A DNA stretch of 64,000 bases from Oceanospirillum sp048270425 (lineage in GTDB: Bacteria > Pseudomonadota > Gammaproteobacteria > Pseudomonadales > Halomonadaceae). This document shows positions 60,123-64,000 of the stretch, one piece after another. Made by a program: the position numbers and the translations under genes. Below the pieces are notes generated by a model. That model was given only the letters and a program-made list of their open reading frames with translations. It did no database searches and was not told where the DNA came from. The stretch covers positions 51,954 through 115,953 of the forward strand of contig JBLWSY010000013.1 in the NCBI GenBank assembly GCA_048270425.1, in the 5' to 3' direction. Each line of letters opens with the position of its first letter. Position 1 is the stretch's first letter.

Positions 60123-60255
60123 AGAGCACTCCCGGACAAGAAACGGAATCTAAGGCTTGTTTTATATTTTGGCCCGATCGGAAAAAGACAACCTTAGACC
60201 AAAGATCAGGGCCGCCGGTAAATGGGATGCCACAAGCCCATCGATACAGGTAATG

Positions 60256-60588
60256 TCAGATTTGGCGGCGACGTTCTGCCAATAAACCCACCAGTAGAAA
60301 GAGCAACATAACGGCTGGAGCCAGATAAAGCGATGGTATCCGGCTGATAAGGTCTGCCAGAACCGGAGTGGCGTATACGGTTAAGGCACCGTAGCCGAAA
60401 GCACAGAGAACAACAAATCCGATCAGTCGAACGATATAGGGATAGGGTCTTAGTTGTTTTTTCACGGCGCGGTTAATGTCGTCACCATAGACAACCAGTA
60501 AGGTCGCGATCAGCGCTAATGCAATATTGTCGCTATGAGGGCGAATCCAGTCAGCCAGAGCAAAAAGAACTTCGCGAAACAGTTCCAT
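60256..60588 (-). CDS. DUF3392-family membrane protein
   Basis: This is a 110-residue inner-membrane protein with three hydrophobic helices at about 20-38, 50-75 and 85-104. The segment WIRPHSDNIALALIATLLVV and then YGDDINRAVKKQLRPYPYIV matches the DUF3392 family of gammaproteobacteria, as I recall it. Its function is unknown. It is downstream-facing toward the broken gene on the same strand and divergent from the 98-residue ORF. Confidence 0.72.
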   Translation of the reverse strand: MELFREVLFALADWIRPHSDNIALALIATLLVVYGDDINRAVKKQLRPYPYIVRLIGFVVLCAFGYGALTVYATPVLADLISRIPSLYLAPAVMLLFLLVGLLAERRRQI

Positions 60589-60693
60589 AGTGTTGGGTTC
60601 CTAACTTGAGTAAAACCGCTAGTTTACGGATTAGATTCTGATCCACCAGTTAAAAAAGTAATAAGCCTTGGTGGTTTGTAATCGGATAACGGA

Positions 60694-60740
60694 TATTTTG
60701 TCGCTTTGTAACTTGTGTCCGACAAAATAAGCCCTATAAT
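60694..60740 (+). promoter_or_regulatory. 10-bp inverted repeat over a candidate promoter
   Basis: TATTTTGTCG (60694-60703) and CGACAAAATA (60720-60729) are perfect arms with a 16-base spacer. The right arm lies between a -35-like TTGTGT (60713-60718) and a -10 TATAAT (60735-60740), spacer 16. A repressor bound here would block the promoter of the 98-residue gene. Confidence 0.5.
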
Positions 60741-60805
60741 CCTTCGCCTTTCGTTCGCTTGAACGACTTTCAGATCAATGCGTCACTTAAGTAAGAGGAG
60801 TATTC

Positions 60806-61102
60806 ATGGCAGGCTTCCGTCCCGGAGCACGCAGACAGCGTGTACCTAAATTGCAGGGTAAGGGCACTCTCGAATCAGTGGTTACGGAAGGGCCCTTCCA
60901 GGAGTGGCTGGGAATGCCTGAGCTCTATCGTCATGCATTGGTGGTTGATGGCGTAACCTATTCTTACCAGACTGAAGAACCTGAGTTGTCTGTGAGTGTG
61001 GGAGATATTGTTGTTTTCCGCTATAAGGAAAACAAACAGGGCAACTGGATCGACCGAAACTCCCTGGGTGTCTGGATCGACCCGGCGACATACAATCAGT
61101 AA
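60806..61102 (+). CDS. Hypothetical 98-residue protein
   Basis: I do not recognise this protein. It has 98 residues, with a basic N-terminus (MAGFRPGARRQRVPKLQGKG) followed by a domain of probable beta-strands (LVVDGVTYSYQTEEPELSVS, GDIVVFRYKENKQGNWIDRN). There is no membrane helix or signal. The fold could be a small nucleic-acid-binding barrel, but this is only a guess from the alternation of strands and the basic tail. A strong AGAGGAG lies before the ATG, and a TATAAT promoter with an operator-like inverted repeat lies about 65 bases upstream, so it is likely expressed and regulated. Confidence 0.65.
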   Translation: MAGFRPGARRQRVPKLQGKGTLESVVTEGPFQEWLGMPELYRHALVVDGVTYSYQTEEPELSVSVGDIVVFRYKENKQGNWIDRNSLGVWIDPATYNQ

Positions 61103-61179
61103 GTCGCCTTAGGGTTGAGTGAGAGGTTGGTCAAAAGCGTCAACTCAACCCTGTGCTCCCTTTTCTGTCCTTTCCCTTC

Positions 61180-62070
61180 TCAGGATATGACACCGCGAGC
61201 CTGTCGCCATGGGCTGGGTGCGTATGTCCCCAGAATCCGGATATCCTGAGCAAAAAAAGCCAGCTCTTCCAGGGCGTTAATCATTCCCTGCTCTGACTGA
61301 TGTGCTTCCACATCCATATAAAAGGATGTCGCCTGGAAGCTACCGGTATCCATATAGCTCTCCAGTTTCACCATATTGATGCCGTTAGTGGCAAATCCTC
61401 CCATCGCTTTATACAGGGCTGCGGGTAGGTTTCGTACTCGGAACATCAGAGAGGTCAGATATTTTTGACCAGGCCTGTATTCCGGCATTTCTGCTTCCCG
61501 GGAAAGAATAATAAAGCGGGTTGTATTGCCATCGTGGTCCTGAAAGTTTTCTCTCAGTATCTCCATATCGTAGAGCTCAGCCGCTAACGAAGATGCGATC
61601 GCCGCCCGGGTAGAATCCTGAAGCTGCATTATCTCATGGGCGGCACCAGCGGTATCGGATTTAACATCGGTTTGCAGACCCAGTTTCATAATATTGTTAT
61701 CACACTGTGCTAAAGCTTGTGGGTGAGAACAAACGGTACGAATCTGATCAAGCGAGCTACCCTTTAAAGCGATCAGGCAGTGATTGATGCTTTCAAAGTG
61801 CTCCCCGATGATCGACAAATGCGTCTTTGGCAACTGTCGGTAGATCTCTTCAACACGCCCTGCCGTTGAATTTTCAATAGGAATCATTGCCAGCCCTGCA
61901 TCTCCCTTTTCAACCATCTGCATCGCCTGAGTAAAGGTAGAGCAAGGGATTGGAGAGAGCTGGGGCCGTGCATTACGACAGGCAAGATGTGAATAGGCTC
62001 CTAAATGCCCCTGGAACGCAATAACCTGATCCGGAGTGGGTGATGATATTTTGATTTCAGACACTGACAT
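61180..62070 (-). CDS. Prephenate dehydratase (monofunctional)
   Basis: The enzyme converts prephenate to phenylpyruvate, the branch to phenylalanine. The 296-residue protein has the PDT domain (about 17-190: VIAFQGHLGAYSHLACRNA, AMIPIENSTAGRVEEIYRQL, the catalytic NTTRFIIL) and an ACT domain (about 205-285). There is no chorismate-mutase domain, so it differs from E. coli-type bifunctional PheA. The ACT motif reads KLESYM instead of KLESRP, a form I associate with alphaproteobacterial PDTs. Feedback by phenylalanine may therefore differ. No other aromatic gene is nearby, and a second bifunctional pheA may exist elsewhere. Confidence 0.9.
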   Translation of the reverse strand: MSVSEIKISSPTPDQVIAFQGHLGAYSHLACRNARPQLSPIPCSTFTQAMQMVEKGDAGLAMIPIENSTAGRVEEIYRQLPKTHLSIIGEHFESINHCLIALKGSSLDQIRTVCSHPQALAQCDNNIMKLGLQTDVKSDTAGAAHEIMQLQDSTRAAIASSLAAELYDMEILRENFQDHDGNTTRFIILSREAEMPEYRPGQKYLTSLMFRVRNLPAALYKAMGGFATNGINMVKLESYMDTGSFQATSFYMDVEAHQSEQGMINALEELAFFAQDIRILGTYAPSPWRQARGVIS

Positions 62071-62282
62071 TTTCCTGTGAAAGCCGTAGGTTAGATCATG
62101 TACAAATCAGGTAAGTCATGGCATTTTTAGCTTGTTACCATTGCCCTACATAGAATTAAAAAAATATACGTTTTAATGATGTCCGGAATGCTGATTTTCT
62201 TTAAAAGAAGGTGCTTAATCCGAGGCAATTATTAAAAACTAACTAGAATTAAAAAAATAGCGCTGATGAGGCGGAGAACATA

Positions 62283-63905
62283 ATGAGTCAAACGTCCCCG
62301 GGAACCTCCATTCAAACCAAGATCACTGTCGCATTGCTTTTGGTCTTTGTTTTGGTGCTTGCAGTCTCCATGGTCTTCAGTGTCCGTAACGAGCGGGCAA
62401 TGGTTGAGGAGGTGATTCTGCAGCACACACAGGATACGGCAGATTCTTATTTTGATGCTGTTAACATCATGATGATCACTGGCACGCTGGATAATAGGGA
62501 TATTTTGCGTCAGAAGGTAATGAGCCAGCCCGATGTGGTCGATGCCCGTATTATTCGCGGTCAGGATATCAACAAATTTTTTGGTCCGGGACGACCTGAA
62601 GAAAAAGCATCCGATGATCTGGATCGCCGGGCTTTAGCCGGTGAAAGAATTACGCATATCAGTGAGGGTGAAAAGGGGCGTGTTCTGACCGTCCTTAATC
62701 CCGTACGTGCCAGCAAGGATTATCGCGGCACAAACTGCCTGATGTGCCATGTTGTGGAGGAAGGCACTGTACTTGGTGCTGTTCGGGTGAGCTATTCTTT
62801 AGCAACGTTGGATAACCACATTAGTGCAAACCTTTGGCGTTTGGGGGCAACTCAGGTCGCTCTTTTCTTCATCGGTTTTATGGTGATTCTTTATCTTTTA
62901 CGCCGCTTGATTGTGAACCCTATTAATCGGGTTCGCCATGTGATGCAGCAGGTAGAGCAGGGTTCTGACCTGGCCATAGAGGTCAGTAATGTGCAGAGTA
63001 ATGATGAGATCGGCGCTCTGGCAAAAGCATTCAATAATATGCTGAACCGCTTCCGTAATAGCATGCAGCAGGTTGCAGGTACAACTCATCAACTGAAGGA
63101 ATCTGCGGAACGTATCTCTAAAGTCTCTGAAAGCACGGTTGCAGCGGTTCAGAGTCAGCAGGCCGGAACGGAAACCGTTGTCACGGCGATGCAGCAGGTC
63201 GAAAGCAACGCCCACGAAGTGAAGTCTTATGCTGAAAGTGCTTCGGAAGCATCTGCCAGTGCTAACGAGCAGGCAAAACTGGGTACGGCTCTGACCGGTA
63301 CTGCTATTTCGGCAATCAGTCGCCTGACCGGTGAAATTGAGCAGGCTGCGGCTGTGATCAGTAAGGTTGGCAACTACAGCAACGAAGTGGGCACCGTACT
63401 GGATGTTATTACTTCGATCGCTGAACAGACCAACTTATTAGCACTTAATGCGGCGATCGAAGCTGCGCGGGCAGGCGAGGCTGGTCGTGGTTTTGCCGTG
63501 GTTGCTGATGAGGTGCGCTCTCTGGCAACCCGAACCCATGAATCTACTCAGGAAGTTCACAAAACAATCGAACAGTTGCAGCAAGAGGTTGCTGAAGCGA
63601 TTAACGTGATGCAAAGCGCTCAGGAAAGCACGCATACCAGTGTTAGTGAAGTGGAAAAGGTTGCGAATTCACTCAAGGAGATTGCAGAAGCTGTGGCGGG
63701 AATTAACAGCCTGAATAGCCAGATGACGCTCTCCGCCCAGCAGCAGGAAAGTGCATCCGCTGAAGTGAATCGCAGCGTGCAGGAAATTGGCGCTATTGCA
63801 GAGCAAACGTCATCAGAGGCTAATGAAGGTGTTGCTGTTAGCGACAGCCTGCTCAAGCTAGCAGTTGATCTTGAGAAAATGGTGGATCAGTTCAAGCTCC
63901 GATGA
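62283..63905 (+). CDS. Methyl-accepting chemotaxis protein with periplasmic CxxCH haem motif
   Basis: This is a 540-residue inner-membrane chemoreceptor. Helix one is at about 14-34, a periplasmic sensor at 35-187, helix two at about 188-206, then HAMP (about 207-260) and the signalling coiled coil. The tip carries EQTNLLALNAAIEAARAGEA (about 380-399). The sensor holds TNCLMCH (CxxCH at 152-156), the covalent c-type haem attachment motif, so it probably senses redox state, oxygen or NO through haem, as described for some haem-c MCPs of delta- and gammaproteobacteria. Whether haem is attached is not proven. An IS-like end may begin just after the stop. Confidence 0.92.
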   Translation: MSQTSPGTSIQTKITVALLLVFVLVLAVSMVFSVRNERAMVEEVILQHTQDTADSYFDAVNIMMITGTLDNRDILRQKVMSQPDVVDARIIRGQDINKFFGPGRPEEKASDDLDRRALAGERITHISEGEKGRVLTVLNPVRASKDYRGTNCLMCHVVEEGTVLGAVRVSYSLATLDNHISANLWRLGATQVALFFIGFMVILYLLRRLIVNPINRVRHVMQQVEQGSDLAIEVSNVQSNDEIGALAKAFNNMLNRFRNSMQQVAGTTHQLKESAERISKVSESTVAAVQSQQAGTETVVTAMQQVESNAHEVKSYAESASEASASANEQAKLGTALTGTAISAISRLTGEIEQAAAVISKVGNYSNEVGTVLDVITSIAEQTNLLALNAAIEAARAGEAGRGFAVVADEVRSLATRTHESTQEVHKTIEQLQQEVAEAINVMQSAQESTHTSVSEVEKVANSLKEIAEAVAGINSLNSQMTLSAQQQESASAEVNRSVQEIGAIAEQTSSEANEGVAVSDSLLKLAVDLEKMVDQFKLR

Positions 63906-63959
63906 GTACAGCTTTAAAAATACTGTCTAGTCCTGATATAAGTTGACACTTTTTTACAG

Positions 63960-63986
63960 CGCCCGATGAACCTCATCGGGCGTTTT
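63960..63986 (+). terminator. Hairpin after the chemoreceptor gene
   Basis: CGCCCGATGA (63960-63969) pairs perfectly with TCATCGGGCG (63973-63982), followed by TTTT. It may be the chemoreceptor terminator or part of a mobile-element end at the window's edge. Confidence 0.65.
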
Positions 63987-64000
63987 GTATTTCAGGGAAT

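Noticed and set aside
1..64000. CRISPR arrays or rRNA genes
   Set aside because: No regularly spaced repeats and no rRNA sequence were seen on either strand.

Overview
The window comes from a gammaproteobacterial chromosome, most likely a marine Oceanospirillales-type bacterium of roughly 50% GC. The evidence is gene content and order: lptF-lptG divergent from pepA, yqiA with parE, rnr then rlmB, rpsF-rpsR-membrane protein-rplI-dnaB, prkA-yeaH-spoVR, and a peroxiredoxin-glutaredoxin fusion. No genome search was possible, so the genus is inference. Most of the sequence is ordinary housekeeping DNA with short intergenic gaps and many clear intrinsic terminators.

Layout, left to right. 1-5.2 kb: the tail of a PiT phosphate transporter, argA, ald and ilvD (nitrogen and branched-chain amino acid metabolism). 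5.2-7.8 kb: a visibly AT-rich three-gene cassette (D12/Dam-type adenine methyltransferase, four-helix membrane protein, DGQHR/DndB-like protein) between ilvD and a LysE-type exporter. This is the most likely horizontally acquired, possibly undescribed modification/defence unit. 7.8-22 kb: lysE, parE, yqiA, valS, holC, a PAS-GGDEF sensor, pepA, lptF-lptG and an RDD protein. 22-24.5 kb: a thiol-redox region with trxC, an unknown gene preceded by a methionine-rich overlapping small ORF and an early terminator, and a peroxiredoxin-glutaredoxin gene behind a good OxyR-like site.

24.5-38 kb: an acetyl-CoA hydrolase/CoA-transferase, a DUF3549-like protein, a DnaA-box-rich gap before a YegS-like lipid kinase, a ComFB-like protein, a CPA2 antiporter, a YqcC-like protein, a TetR regulator, an orphan Toprim/DUF2220 (JetD-like) protein, a receiver-histidine kinase, a hypothetical membrane-anchored protein and an HDOD protein. 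38-41 kb: putP, a heavily structured regulatory region and an AraC-family regulator. 42-47 kb: the prkA-yeaH-spoVR stress cluster. 47-52 kb: HiPIP, a small cytochrome c, a secreted unknown, a beta-CASP metallohydrolase, a NUC1 endonuclease and two identical tRNA-Leu(CAG) genes. 52-59.5 kb: rnr, rlmB, rpsF-rpsR-membrane protein-rplI and dnaB. 59.5-64 kb: a gene broken by an in-frame TAA, a DUF3392-like protein, an unknown 98-residue protein, prephenate dehydratase and a chemoreceptor with a periplasmic CxxCH haem motif. The right edge may touch an insertion sequence.

No rRNA genes, CRISPR arrays or complete prophage were seen. All CDS coordinates include the stop codon when it lies inside the window. 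Start codons were moved from the longest possible ORF where a better Shine-Dalgarno or family length argued for it.
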